64,000 bases of DNA from Henriciella sp. (GTDB lineage: Bacteria; Pseudomonadota; Alphaproteobacteria; Caulobacterales; Hyphomonadaceae). Below, one piece after another: positions 1 through 7,989 of the stretch (positions are counted from its first letter, which is position 1; every line of letters starts with the position of its first letter). Both the position numbers and the translations under genes were made by a program. The stretch is from assembly GCA_002733705.1 (NCBI GenBank), contig NVWP01000002.1:1-64000 (forward strand), in the 5' to 3' direction. The notes under the pieces are model-generated. The model was not told where the DNA came from. It saw nothing but the letters and a program-made list of their open reading frames with translations, and searched no databases.

Positions 1-201
1 CCCCCGCAGTCCGGCGTGCTTGGCATGCACCGGATTGAGCAACGTCCTGTCGCTATCGATGGCAAGGTCGAGATCCGCCCGATGATGTATCTGGCGCTGT
101 CCTATGATCACCGCATCGTCGACGGCAAGGAAGCCGTGACCTTTCTCGTCCGCGTCAAGGAAGCGCTGGAAGATCCGGAACGTCTGCTTCTGGACGTCTA
201 G
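1..201 (+). CDS. sucB: 2-oxoglutarate dehydrogenase E2 (dihydrolipoyl succinyltransferase), C-terminal end
   Basis: Only the last 66 residues are present because the gene runs in from the left edge. The reading frame is open from base 1 and ends at TAG 199-201. It carries the catalytic signature of 2-oxoacid dehydrogenase E2 enzymes, SYDHRIVDG, with the active-site His and Asp, followed by the typical C-terminus ending PERLLLDV. In this family the catalytic domain transfers the succinyl group from lipoamide to CoA in the TCA cycle. The sequence matches succinyl- rather than acetyltransferases ([12 protein letters not shown]). A strong terminator follows at once, and no lpd gene follows, so this is the end of its transcript. 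Confidence 0.93.
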   Translation, partial: PPQSGVLGMHRIEQRPVAIDGKVEIRPMMYLALSYDHRIVDGKEAVTFLVRVKEALEDPERLLLDV

Positions 202-230
202 GCGTCTGATTGCACAACGGTTTTCAAGAG

Positions 231-258
231 CGCCCGGCCAGACATGGCCGGGCGTTTT
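231..258 (+). terminator. Rho-independent terminator after sucB
   Basis: Perfect 10-bp inverted repeat (231-240 with 245-254, CGCCCGGCCA/TGGCCGGGCG) with a 4-nt loop, followed by TTTT on the plus strand. It lies 30 nt after the sucB stop codon. Confidence 0.85.
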
Positions 259-300
259 CATGTGTGGGCAAAAGGGCGGGGAAGACGGGCTGGACGCTGG

Positions 301-981
301 TCAGGTGCGGCTCGTGACCCAGCCGCGGATGAGCATGCCCTGAAAGATCTGCACCGGCGCCTCAAAGCCGGCGCCCTGTATCAGGGCTTCGACCTCTGAC
401 GGGGAATGGGCGGCGAAGGCTGTGCCGAAATCCGCCCGGTAATTGTCTTTCATGTCACTTGTCGCATTGCTGGTCTGGATGCCCGTCAGCCAGACCTCCA
501 TCAGCCGGTCGAAGCGAGGGTCGCTGCGGTCTGCGGCAAGGTCCGCGTCGACCAGCGTGCCGCCGGGTCTAAGGCGGACGGCGATCTCCCGGAAATAGGC
601 CTCGCGCTCGTTTGTCTCCGTCAGGAAATGCGAGACGAGAAGAGAGGTCGCGCCATCGAAGCGTTCGCCGGGCGGCAGGCTGTCTAGGTAGCCTTCATGG
701 AAGGTGCAGCGCTCAAGCAGGCCGGCCGAGCCCAGTTTCCTGCGCGCCACGGCCAGCATGGCGGGCGCTGGTTCTGCAAGGCAGAAGCGCCAGCCGGGAT
801 GCGCGGCGGCGAGGGCCAGAACTTCCGTGCCTGTGCCAGCGCCGGCGCAGAGGACGGGCGCATCCTCCGGCAGGACGTCGAGAGCGAGGTTCGTGATCAG
901 GTCCAGGCTGTCGCGAATGGGCGCCATATCGCCAAACTGGGTGTCGTAGACAGCTGCGTGTTCTTCACCGAAAGGGACCAT
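301..981 (-). CDS. class I SAM-dependent methyltransferase
   Basis: 226-residue cytosolic protein with a Rossmann-type methyltransferase fold. Motif I (LCAGAGTGTEVLAL, about residues 44-57) is followed by an acidic motif II strand (CLAEPAPAML) and a post-motif stretch RPGGTLVDADLA, where LRPGG is the usual loop after strand 5. The glycine loop starts with Ala instead of the usual Asp/Glu (AGAGTG), which is tolerated in this family. The substrate cannot be told. It is a single-gene unit on the minus strand, facing away from the next gene, with a perfect palindrome just upstream of its start that may be an operator. Confidence 0.8.
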   Translation of the reverse strand: MVPFGEEHAAVYDTQFGDMAPIRDSLDLITNLALDVLPEDAPVLCAGAGTGTEVLALAAAHPGWRFCLAEPAPAMLAVARRKLGSAGLLERCTFHEGYLDSLPPGERFDGATSLLVSHFLTETNEREAYFREIAVRLRPGGTLVDADLAADRSDPRFDRLMEVWLTGIQTSNATSDMKDNYRADFGTAFAAHSPSEVEALIQGAGFEAPVQIFQGMLIRGWVTSRT

Positions 982-997
982 CTGAATTATCCTAAAT

Positions 998-1012
998 TGT
1001 AATAAGATTACA
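998..1012. promoter_or_regulatory. palindromic operator candidate TGTAAT-N3-ATTACA
   Basis: Perfect 6-bp inverted repeat with a 3-bp spacer in an AT-rich patch, 17-31 nt upstream of the methyltransferase start (minus strand, 981). A further ATTAC follows at 1012-1016. Position and symmetry fit a dimeric repressor site over the promoter. The regulator is unknown. Confidence 0.45.
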
Positions 1013-1154
1013 TTACGGAGTGGTCGCCTACTGTCAAGGATTGGCGACGCAGGTGTGCAGTGGTGTGGCGCTGCGGCAGTTCGCTGATGGCGGCGCAGAC
1101 AACAAGGCAGAATATGCTAGCTTGGCATTCGTGCTCCATTGGCCTTTTTGAAAC

Positions 1155-1823
1155 ATGCATACCGCAGACAGGGATCAGATACGCTCGTTTGGTGTCAGTG
1201 TGGGGGTCGGCTACGTCCTTCTCTCGGTGGCCTATGCTGGCGTGCTGGCGGTAGGGCTCGGATCCTTGGCGTTCAGGGATGATCCCATCGGCGACCCCTA
1301 TTTCACTGTGCTGGAAATCCTCATCCTGCTGATGTGTCCCATGCTCGTCGCGTTGTTTGCCGTTATTCACCTGAGGGCACCCAATAGCCGGCGCGGCTTC
1401 AGCCTGACCGCGCTTGTCTTTGCGGCGTTGACGGCGGGCCTGACGGCCAGCGTGCATTTTGCCATCCTGACACTCAGTCGCGCGCCCGCCTTCGCGAACA
1501 TGGCCGGGCACGACCTTGTGTTTTCGTTTCACTGGCCGTCGCTTGTCTATGCGCTCGACATTCTCGCCTGGGATGGCTTCTTCGCCGTGGCTGCACTTTG
1601 CGCCGCGCGGGCGGTTCATCCGGGTCCGCTCTCGTCATGCGTCAGCGCACTTTTCCTGGGGAGCGGGGTGCTCGCTCTGGCGGGACTGACGGGAGTCGTT
1701 CTGAACGACATGCAGGTCCGCAATATTGGCGTGTTCGGCTATGTGGGTGTCTTTACCGTCGCCGTATTTGTCTACGTCCTGCACCTGCGCCGCAGCCTCG
1801 TCGCGGACTGGGAGCAGGCTTAG
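1155..1823 (+). CDS. multi-pass membrane protein, unknown function
   Basis: 222 residues with about six hydrophobic segments (near residues 11-33, 48-70, 80-105, 130-155, 160-182 and 190-210), so an integral inner-membrane protein. I recognise no family motif. ATG 1155 is the first start after an in-frame stop (1149-1151), but no clear Shine-Dalgarno sequence precedes it. The 3' end overlaps the convergent pyk gene by 4 nt. Base composition and third-position GC match the neighbours, which supports real coding rather than the antisense frame of 203 codons on the other strand. Confidence 0.65.
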   Translation: MHTADRDQIRSFGVSVGVGYVLLSVAYAGVLAVGLGSLAFRDDPIGDPYFTVLEILILLMCPMLVALFAVIHLRAPNSRRGFSLTALVFAALTAGLTASVHFAILTLSRAPAFANMAGHDLVFSFHWPSLVYALDILAWDGFFAVAALCAARAVHPGPLSSCVSALFLGSGVLALAGLTGVVLNDMQVRNIGVFGYVGVFTVAVFVYVLHLRRSLVADWEQA

Positions 1824-3223
1824 CCCCGCTTGATGCCCATCTCCCAGGCGGTGTCGTCGCCGCCGCCTTTCCAGGCGGCATAAGCGACGGCGCCGTCGAG
1901 ACCGGCCGCATCCATCAGGGCGCGGGGCCAGTCGCCCTGCTCGATATGTTCGACATGGATGGGGTGGACGCCCCAGAGAAGCTGGGCGCGGCGCAGGCGC
2001 GTATCGTCGGCAGAGCCATAAAGGATGAAATAGCGCCCGCGATGCTTGGCGAACTGGGCGAGGCGCCGGGCCGAGCCGGTGCGCAGGGCAAGCGCCCGTG
2101 CCTTGACCGCGAAGGCGAGCGACTGGGCGGCGCGCGCGACAATATCGATGACGCGCTCCTCATTCCGGTCGCCCATGAACTGGCGCAGGGAGTCGCGATA
2201 GTCGGGCGCCTCTTCGGTGGCCTTTATGATCCGGTCCATGATGGCGACGGCGGTGGGCGGATGCCGGCCGATGGCGGTTTCAGCCGAGAGCATGACCGCA
2301 TCAACCCCCTGATAGATGGCTGTGGCGACGTCCCCTGTCTCTGCGCGCGTGGGGGCCGCATTCTCGATCATCGACTCCAGCATCTGCGTTGCGACGATAA
2401 CGGGGCGCCCCACCTCGCGGGCCTCGCGCACGATCCGCCGCTGGATGATCGGGACCTGTTCCAGCGGAAATTCGACGCCGAGGTCACCGCGCGCGATCAT
2501 CACGCCGTCCGAGGCGCGGATGATGGCGTCGAGATCTGCGACGGCGCCGGGTTTTTCGATCTTGGCGATGAGCGGCGCGCGGCCATTGATGGCGGACTTG
2601 GCCTCACGAATGTCATCGACCGACTGAACGAAGCTCAGCGCGACAAAATCGACGCCAAGTTCCAGCGCGAAGGCGAGGTCGTCGTGGTCTTTTTCCGTCA
2701 TTGCCTTCAGGGGCAGGGTCTTTCCGCGAACGGTGAAACCCTTGCGGTCTGACAGGGCCGCGTTGAAGGGGGTGGTGACGCGCGGTGTCTCGCCGGCCTC
2801 ACTGACCGTGAGGCGCACCTTGCCGTCGTCGCAGAGGATCTCGTCGCCCTCTTCGAGGGAGGCGAGGATTTCAGGGTGCGGGACAGGAATGGTGTCGCGG
2901 GCGCTGGTGGTCTCCTCGGGGCTCAGCGCATAGGTCTGGCCGCGCTTCAGGTCCAGTGCGCCGTCCGGGAAGGTGCCGACACGGATCTTTGGGCCCTGCA
3001 GGTCTGCGAGGATGGAGAGCGGGCGGCCCAGCGTGGCTTCGGCCGAGCGGATCGCCTCGAAGACGGCGGCATGGGTCTCATGCGTGCCATGGCTGAAATT
3101 GAGGCGGAAGAGGTCGGCGCCCGCTTCGGCCAGCAAGCGGATGGCGCTGGGGCTCGCGCTCTTCGGTCCGATCGTGGCGAGGATCTTGGCGTTGCGGCCG
3201 CGCAGGCGGGAATTGTCGGTCAT
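1820..3223 (-). CDS. pyk: pyruvate kinase
   Basis: 467 residues, normal for a bacterial type I/II pyruvate kinase. It converts phosphoenolpyruvate and ADP to pyruvate and ATP, the last step of glycolysis. Seen in order are the N-terminal KILATIGPKSASP strand, RLNFSHGTHE with the substrate-binding Arg and Asn, the B-domain around residues 70-170, the active-site signature IAKIEKPGAV with its catalytic Lys, MIARGDLGVE with the metal-binding acidic residues, and ATQMLESM. The C-terminal domain is somewhat short and divergent. It is monocistronic on the minus strand, convergent with the membrane-protein gene. Confidence 0.96.
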   Translation of the reverse strand: MTDNSRLRGRNAKILATIGPKSASPSAIRLLAEAGADLFRLNFSHGTHETHAAVFEAIRSAEATLGRPLSILADLQGPKIRVGTFPDGALDLKRGQTYALSPEETTSARDTIPVPHPEILASLEEGDEILCDDGKVRLTVSEAGETPRVTTPFNAALSDRKGFTVRGKTLPLKAMTEKDHDDLAFALELGVDFVALSFVQSVDDIREAKSAINGRAPLIAKIEKPGAVADLDAIIRASDGVMIARGDLGVEFPLEQVPIIQRRIVREAREVGRPVIVATQMLESMIENAAPTRAETGDVATAIYQGVDAVMLSAETAIGRHPPTAVAIMDRIIKATEEAPDYRDSLRQFMGDRNEERVIDIVARAAQSLAFAVKARALALRTGSARRLAQFAKHRGRYFILYGSADDTRLRRAQLLWGVHPIHVEHIEQGDWPRALMDAAGLDGAVAYAAWKGGGDDTAWEMGIKRG

Positions 3224-3296
3224 ATGCGAACACTGGACCGGTGCGCTGGGGGCGGCAAGCCGGAGACGGCGTGAACGCGAATTAAGGATGGCGCCA

Positions 3297-3321
3297 GGAA
3301 CAGCGCTGCGGCGCGCCCGTT
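3297..3321 (+). promoter_or_regulatory. EcfG-type (general stress sigma factor) promoter
   Basis: GGAAC (3297-3301), 16 nt, CGTT (3318-3321): an exact match to the GGAAC-N16/17-CGTT consensus of the alphaproteobacterial general-stress sigma factor EcfG. It is intergenic, on the coding strand, 36 nt upstream of the ATG at 3358, leaving a short leader with an AAGGAA ribosome site. It suggests that the acidic secreted protein is a general stress response gene. Confidence 0.7.
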
Positions 3322-3357
3322 TATCCGGTCCAAGGCAGAATGCTGAAAGGAAACGCT

Positions 3358-4089
3358 ATGAAACGCACCCTTCTGACCGCGAGCGCCGCGCTTGCCCTGA
3401 TGGCAGCCCCGGCCCTTGCACAGGCCCCGACCGCCGATGTCACCGCAGAGACAGAGGCCGATGTCACGACAAATGTGCCGGATGTCGCCATTGAGGGCGA
3501 GACCGGCGCAGAGATGGATGCCGACACCCCCACCGCCTCAACGCCCAGCTGGGACGGTGACGCCGAGCTCGATACGCAGACCAACATCGATGATGGGGTC
3601 GACGGCGAGTTCTATGAGAATGACGACGATACCGTCACCGGGTCCGATCTCAATACCAGTACCGGTGTCGAGGTCGATACGCCGGCCGCCGATATCGAGG
3701 CTGAGTCCGAGACGGAGCTGGACGTGGAGTCCAAGTCCAACATGAATGAGGAATACGGTCAGGGCGGCACCTATTATGAGAACAAGGAAGCCGCAGAAGC
3801 CGACGCCGACCTCTATTCAGACGAGGCCGAGACGCTGAAGGACGAGAAAGACGTCCAGACAGAGCTCGAGACCGAAACGGAAGGCCAGTATGAAGAGGAT
3901 GGCATGGGCGGTCCTGAGGCCGCAGACCGTGATGATGCGGCCGCGCGCTATGGCGACCTCAACCGCGTCGACAATCCGGATGTCGATGTCAAAGGCCTGA
4001 CCGAATATGAAGAAGAGCAGATCGAGAAAGCCGGTGAAGACGCCGCGCAGGATATCGACAAGCTCGAAAAGGACAGCACCCAGTACTAG
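3358..4089 (+). CDS. acidic secreted repeat-poor protein, unknown function
   Basis: 243 residues. A clear Sec signal peptide (MKRTLLTASAALALMAAPALA) is followed by a low-complexity mature part dominated by Asp, Glu, Thr and Ala, with no cysteines and few aromatic residues apart from YENDDD/YYENK-like patches. It is probably a disordered, highly acidic periplasmic or exported protein; cation binding or envelope protection are guesses. ATG 3358 was chosen over ATG 3340 because AAGGAA precedes it and the signal peptide starts there. The gene stands alone, driven by an EcfG-type promoter, and ends in a strong terminator. No family was recognised. Confidence 0.8.
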   Translation: MKRTLLTASAALALMAAPALAQAPTADVTAETEADVTTNVPDVAIEGETGAEMDADTPTASTPSWDGDAELDTQTNIDDGVDGEFYENDDDTVTGSDLNTSTGVEVDTPAADIEAESETELDVESKSNMNEEYGQGGTYYENKEAAEADADLYSDEAETLKDEKDVQTELETETEGQYEEDGMGGPEAADRDDAAARYGDLNRVDNPDVDVKGLTEYEEEQIEKAGEDAAQDIDKLEKDSTQY

Positions 4090-4111
4090 TTCGAAGTGAC
4101 TGACCAGAAAC

Positions 4112-4145
4112 AAAGCCCCGCGCCATCTGGCTGCGGGGCTTTTTG
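4112..4145. terminator. Rho-independent terminator, probably bidirectional
   Basis: Perfect 10-bp stem AAAGCCCCGC (4112-4121) with GCGGGGCTTT (4133-4142) and a T-run after it. It sits between the acidic protein gene and the convergent HNH gene. The A-run on the left arm also gives a short T-run on the minus strand. Confidence 0.85.
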
Positions 4146-4163
4146 TTTGGGTGGTAAAAGCGG

Positions 4164-4727
4164 TCAGGCTTCGAGTTCGACGTCCCAGTAGAGATAGTCC
4201 ATCCACGTCTCATGGAGGTGGTTGGGCGGGAAGCGCCGGCCGATTTCCTGAAGCTGGTAATTGGTCGGGCGGACCGGCTTTCTATGCGGGACCATCCCCG
4301 CATCGGTAGGCATGCGCCCGCCTTTCTTCAGGTTACAGGGCGAGCAGGCCGCGACGATATTGGTCCAGCTGGTGCGCCCGCCGCGCGAGCGGGGGACCAC
4401 ATGGTCGAAGGTCAGCTCTTCATGCGCACCGCAATAGACGCACTGGAAGCCGTCGCGAAGGAAGACGTTGAAACGGGTGAAGGCGGGCGAGCGGTCCTGG
4501 CGGACGAATTCGCGCAGCGCGATGACAGAGGGCAGGCGCATCTCAAAACTGGGGCTGCGCACAACGGTGTCATATTCGGCGATGATGTCGACCCGGTCGA
4601 GGAAGACGGCTTTCACGACATCCTGCCAGGGCCAGAGCGAGAGCGGATAGTAGGAAAGCGGCCGGAAATCGGCGTTCAATACAAGGGCGGGTCGCCCATT
4701 TGGTGGGCTTGTCAGGACTTCAGGCAT
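4164..4727 (-). CDS. HNH endonuclease
   Basis: 187 residues. The C-terminal half holds a zinc-finger-like HNH module: CVYCG, then LTFDHVVPRSRGG with the catalytic His, then NIVAACSPCNLKKGG with the second Cys pair and the conserved Asn. The N-terminal half (ALVLNADFRPLSYYPLSLW) is typical of the conserved proteobacterial HNH family, which is not linked to a restriction system or intein here. ATG 4727 is chosen because GGAGG lies 7 nt upstream; an in-frame TTG at 4739 overlaps that ribosome site. The substrate is unknown. Confidence 0.9.
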   Translation of the reverse strand: MPEVLTSPPNGRPALVLNADFRPLSYYPLSLWPWQDVVKAVFLDRVDIIAEYDTVVRSPSFEMRLPSVIALREFVRQDRSPAFTRFNVFLRDGFQCVYCGAHEELTFDHVVPRSRGGRTSWTNIVAACSPCNLKKGGRMPTDAGMVPHRKPVRPTNYQLQEIGRRFPPNHLHETWMDYLYWDVELEA

Positions 4728-4898
4728 CGCTGCCTCCAAGCTGTCCCTTTGTAGCGGCTGACGAAAAGTCAGTGAACACGCGCCTCCATCGGTTTGATCG
4801 GGATCATTACTGATTCCCTGAGACCACTTTATGACAGTTTCGGCCTTTGACCAGCACCAATGCGCAAATTCCGCCCCTGCTGTAATGATTGCTCCAGA

Positions 4899-5549
4899 TC
4901 AGGCGTCCTCGCCGCCGCTCGCGGAATAGGCTTTTGCGCGCTCTGCATTGATCCAGCCCCAGAGAAGATGGGCCGCGACGCCGCGCCAAGGGCGCCATGA
5001 TTCGGCAAGCTGGGTGAACGCCTTTGGGGCGTAACGGTCCTCATGCCCGCTCAGCAGGCGGTAGGCTTCCATGAGGCCGACATCGGCTATGGGGAACGCA
5101 TCCAGCCGCCCGCAGGAGAGAAGGAAGAGATCGGCCGTCCATGGGCCGATGCCCTTTACGGCCAGAAGCTCTGCGCGCGCGGCGTCCATCTCCCCATGAT
5201 AGACGCGGGTGAGGTCCAGGGCCCCGCTTTCGACGGCCTCGGCAATGGATTTGAGGTGGCGTATCTTTGGCCGCGAGAGGCCGCATGCGCGAAGCTCATC
5301 CTCGCTGGCGGCAAGCATCGCGGCGGGCGTGACCTCGCCCAGCGCAGCTTCGACGCGGGCCCAGATGGAGGCAGCGGCCTTGGTCGTGATCTGCTGAAAG
5401 GCGATCATCCGGGCAATCGTGCGATAGAGGGGCGGGCTATAGCGCCAGTCCGGCAGGCCAATGACGGCAAAGGCGGCCTGAAAGGCCGGGTCACGGGCCA
5501 TGAGCTCGTCGCAGGCCTGTCTGAGCGTCGCGTCGTCTGGTGTTGTCAT
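4899..5549 (-). CDS. DNA-3-methyladenine glycosylase II (AlkA-type HhH-GPD glycosylase)
   Basis: 216 residues. Base-excision enzyme expected to remove alkylated purines from DNA. The helix-hairpin-helix reads LLAVKGIGPWTADLFLL (about residues 129-145), and a conserved Asp follows in FPIADVGLMEAYRLL, at the place of the catalytic Asp in HhH-GPD glycosylases. There is no iron-sulfur cysteine cluster and no Ada-like domain, so it is a stand-alone AlkA/Mag-type enzyme. It is on the minus strand downstream of a divergent HD-domain gene, and 170 nt separate it from the HNH gene. Confidence 0.9.
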   Translation of the reverse strand: MTTPDDATLRQACDELMARDPAFQAAFAVIGLPDWRYSPPLYRTIARMIAFQQITTKAAASIWARVEAALGEVTPAAMLAASEDELRACGLSRPKIRHLKSIAEAVESGALDLTRVYHGEMDAARAELLAVKGIGPWTADLFLLSCGRLDAFPIADVGLMEAYRLLSGHEDRYAPKAFTQLAESWRPWRGVAAHLLWGWINAERAKAYSASGGEDA

Positions 5550-5676
5550 CTGTGGCCCGTCTTCCGTCTTGCCGGGCCACCCTAGCGCAAGGGATGGCGC
5601 ACCGCGAGGGAGAGGCTTTGACCATGGTCCAGGCTGCGCCTATCCTGTGCCGCAGATAAAAGACGGGAGAAACGGC

Positions 5677-6288
5677 ATGGCAGACCGACACGGCATGGGC
5701 GAGCGCGCCCAGTTTCGCGAGATGATGGAAGGCACGAAGGAAGACTGGGAGATCATCTCCGAGCATTCGCGTATCTTCAACAAGGGCCTTGCCAAGCGGG
5801 TGCTGGACCATCTGCGCCTGCTGGATGGTGACTTTGGCGGATTTCCCGTCGACCGTCTGGAGCATTCCCTGCAGACCGCAACGCGTGCCCATCGCGATGG
5901 CCGGGATGAGGAATACGTCGTCTGCGCCCTGCTGCATGATATTGGCGACACGCTTGGCAGCATGAACCATCCCGACGTTGCTGCTGCGATCCTGAAACCT
6001 TTTGTGTCGGAAGAGAACCTCTGGATGGTCGCCAATCATGGCATCTTCCAGGGCTATTATTTCTTTGAGCATCTGGGACTGGACCGGAATATGCGCGACC
6101 AGTTCAGGGACCATCCGCACTTCCAGCGCTGCGCCGAGTTCTGCCATAAATACGATCAGGCCGCGTTCGACCCCGACTATAAGAGCGAACCGCTCGAATT
6201 CTTTGAGCCGATGGTGGCGCGGGTGTTCTCAAAGCCGAAGAATTCGATCTATCTGCGCAGGAAGGAAGGCGCTGAAAGCGCCGCCTGA
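5677..6288 (+). CDS. HD-domain protein, possible diiron (PhnZ/MIOX-like) oxygenase or phosphohydrolase
   Basis: 203 residues. The metal-binding His/Asp set is visible: H63 (LEHSLQTATRA), H87-D88 (ALLHDIGDTLG), H121 (VANHGIFQGYYF), then His residues near 146-157 and Asp near 160-165 (CHKYDQAAFD). An early lone His about 24 residues before the HD pair, and two later His separated by about 25 residues, are the arrangement of the mixed-valence diiron HD oxygenases (PhnZ, inositol oxygenase) rather than of simple HD phosphatases. This is inference from spacing only. GGGAGA at 5665-5670 precedes ATG 5677. No phosphonate genes lie nearby, so the substrate is open. Confidence 0.72.
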   Translation: MADRHGMGERAQFREMMEGTKEDWEIISEHSRIFNKGLAKRVLDHLRLLDGDFGGFPVDRLEHSLQTATRAHRDGRDEEYVVCALLHDIGDTLGSMNHPDVAAAILKPFVSEENLWMVANHGIFQGYYFFEHLGLDRNMRDQFRDHPHFQRCAEFCHKYDQAAFDPDYKSEPLEFFEPMVARVFSKPKNSIYLRRKEGAESAA

Positions 6289-6317
6289 ACCCTTGAGCCC
6301 TCAAGTCTGGCAAGATG

Positions 6318-6356
6318 CTGGGTCCCGGACATTTGCGGCGCAAATTCCGGGATGAC
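6318..6356. repeat. REP-like imperfect palindrome
   Basis: CTGGGTCCCGGACATTTG pairs with CAAATTCCGGGA: stem TCCCGGA (6323-6329) with TCCGGGA (6346-6352), and ATTTG (6331-6335) with CAAAT (6341-6345), one bulge. It is followed by TGACG. The GGTCCCGG...CCGGGATGACG form resembles short dispersed intergenic palindromes common in alphaproteobacteria. It lies between two convergent genes and could also stop transcription. Confidence 0.55.
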
Positions 6357-6367
6357 GATTTACCGGA

Positions 6368-7123
6368 TCAGGTCAGTTTGAGTGTTTCGCGTGTGCGGTT
6401 CTGGGCGGCGAGGCCTTCGTCGAGCAGCTTCTCGGAAGCCGCTTCCAGTTCGTCCTTCATGCGGGCAAACATCTGTTTGCGGTCGAGACCGGCAGGGATG
6501 GGCGGCAGAACCTCATAAACGACAAGGCCCGGACGCCGGGTCATACCGCGCGGTTTCCAGCAGAGGCCGGAATTGGTCGCGAGCGGAATGACCGGCACAT
6601 CGAGCTGGCTGTAGAGGGCGGTAATCCCGGCCGATTTATAGTCGAGCGTGGCACCCGCAGGCTGTCGTGTCCCTTCGGGATAGATGAGGATCTGGCGGCC
6701 CTGCTCGCTGCGGGTCTTGGCATCGCGCAGCATCTTTTTCAGCGTCTTCGATGTGCCGCCCCGGTCGATAGGGATCATCTTCGTCTTCAGCGCATACCAG
6801 CCGAGTGCCGGATACCAGAGAAGTTCTTTCTTGAGGATGATGGCTGGGTCGGAAAACAGGATGAAGGGGATGAAGACGTCCAGCATGGCCTGGTGCTTGC
6901 CGGCGATGAGGGCGGCGCCTGGCTGGATGTTCTCACGCCCGCGAAGCTCTACACGCACCCCGCAAAGCAGGCGCAGGCCGACGCGGATATACTGCGCGTA
7001 GAGGCCGATGGCGCCGATGGCGAACTTGCGGGGTAAAAGCAGGGTGGGCAGGCAGGCAATGCCGATCACCGCCATCCCGCCATAGAGCCAGATCACGAAG
7101 AGAAAGGAGCGGATCGTATTCAA
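6368..7123 (-). CDS. plsC: 1-acyl-sn-glycerol-3-phosphate acyltransferase
   Basis: 251 residues. It is expected to acylate lysophosphatidic acid to phosphatidic acid at the inner membrane. It has an N-terminal membrane helix (about residues 5-30), the HX4D catalytic motif GKHQAMLD (about residue 76), MIPIDRGG, and the acceptor-binding LIYPEGTRQPAG motif. It is the last gene of a minus-strand operon: its ATG overlaps the ftsX stop by 4 nt (ATGA). The pairing of ftsE-ftsX with an acyltransferase is known from other alphaproteobacteria and links division and lipid supply only by inference. Confidence 0.9.
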   Translation of the reverse strand: MNTIRSFLFVIWLYGGMAVIGIACLPTLLLPRKFAIGAIGLYAQYIRVGLRLLCGVRVELRGRENIQPGAALIAGKHQAMLDVFIPFILFSDPAIILKKELLWYPALGWYALKTKMIPIDRGGTSKTLKKMLRDAKTRSEQGRQILIYPEGTRQPAGATLDYKSAGITALYSQLDVPVIPLATNSGLCWKPRGMTRRPGLVVYEVLPPIPAGLDRKQMFARMKDELEAASEKLLDEGLAAQNRTRETLKLT

Positions 7124-7989
7124 AGCGAACTCCTCAGAGAGCGGCCAACCGTGATGCGCGCGGCGATACGGGCCGCCAGCGCGCCGGCCACCGGTGCGAC
7201 GGCAAGGATGATGAGGTCCCCGGCATCAAGCGAGAGCTTGGGCAGAAGCTCACTCGGTGCGCTGGAGCTCTGCGCCGAAAAGACGATCATGGCGGTGACC
7301 GCAAGTGCTGCGACGGAGCCCGCCGCGCCCGCTTTCAGGCCGAGCAGCCAGAAGCGGCGCTCAAACAGGCGGGCAATGAAGCGGTCCTCGGCCCCGGCAA
7401 GGTGAAGGACATCGACAATGTCCTTGCGGGCCAGAAGCGCGGCATGGGTCGCAAAGGCGATCACGGATATGGCCGTCATGGTGAGCAGGAGGACCATGCC
7501 GATGGCGGCGGCGCGCAGCGTGGCGAGCGCCTTGCGGACCTCGGCGGCATAGGCCGAATGGGCCTCGGCATGCCCGGTAATGCCTTCAGCGGAAAGCTGG
7601 TCATTAATCGCAGCCGCTAGTGTTAGGGCGTCGCCGGAGGCATCGACAGCGATGAGAAGCGGCAGCGGAATGCCATCCGGAATGCCGCCCGGCCCGAAAC
7701 TGGGCGCAAGAAGCTCGTTCAGCTCTTCCTCGGTGAGGACATGGGCCGCATCGACGCCGGGCATGCCGGCGATCAGGGTTGCAGCCTCTTCGGCGCCGCG
7801 CCGGTCGGTATCGCTGATCCGGACCGTCATCTCGCCTTCGACCTGTGCGGTCCACGCCTTGGCGGCGGTATAGGTGCCGCGGGCCGTCAGTGTCGCCAGG
7901 ACGGCGAGGAAGCAGAGCGCGGCCACGACGAAGAAGAGCGCGGCTTCACGCGCATCGCTGGCGGGCAGGAGGGGGTTCATCTTCTGCAT
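7120..7989 (-). CDS. ftsX: cell division protein FtsX (ABC transporter permease-like)
   Basis: 289 residues. It has four predicted membrane segments (about residues 17-37, 166-190, 212-235 and 258-280) with a periplasmic loop between the first two, the FtsX topology. With FtsE it couples cytoplasmic ATP hydrolysis at the divisome to activation of periplasmic murein hydrolases of the EnvC type. An EnvC-like protein is encoded about 6 kb away in this window. Its start overlaps the ftsE stop by one base. MNPLL, three codons in, is an alternative start. Confidence 0.88.
   Translation of the reverse strand: MQKMNPLLPASDAREAALFFVVAALCFLAVLATLTARGTYTAAKAWTAQVEGEMTVRISDTDRRGAEEAATLIAGMPGVDAAHVLTEEELNELLAPSFGPGGIPDGIPLPLLIAVDASGDALTLAAAINDQLSAEGITGHAEAHSAYAAEVRKALATLRAAAIGMVLLLTMTAISVIAFATHAALLARKDIVDVLHLAGAEDRFIARLFERRFWLLGLKAGAAGSVAALAVTAMIVFSAQSSSAPSELLPKLSLDAGDLIILAVAPVAGALAARIAARITVGRSLRSSL

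Noticed and set aside
1008-1619. 203-codon open frame on the minus strand
   Set aside because: Charged, low-complexity product antisense to a clear multi-pass membrane protein frame; no ribosome site.
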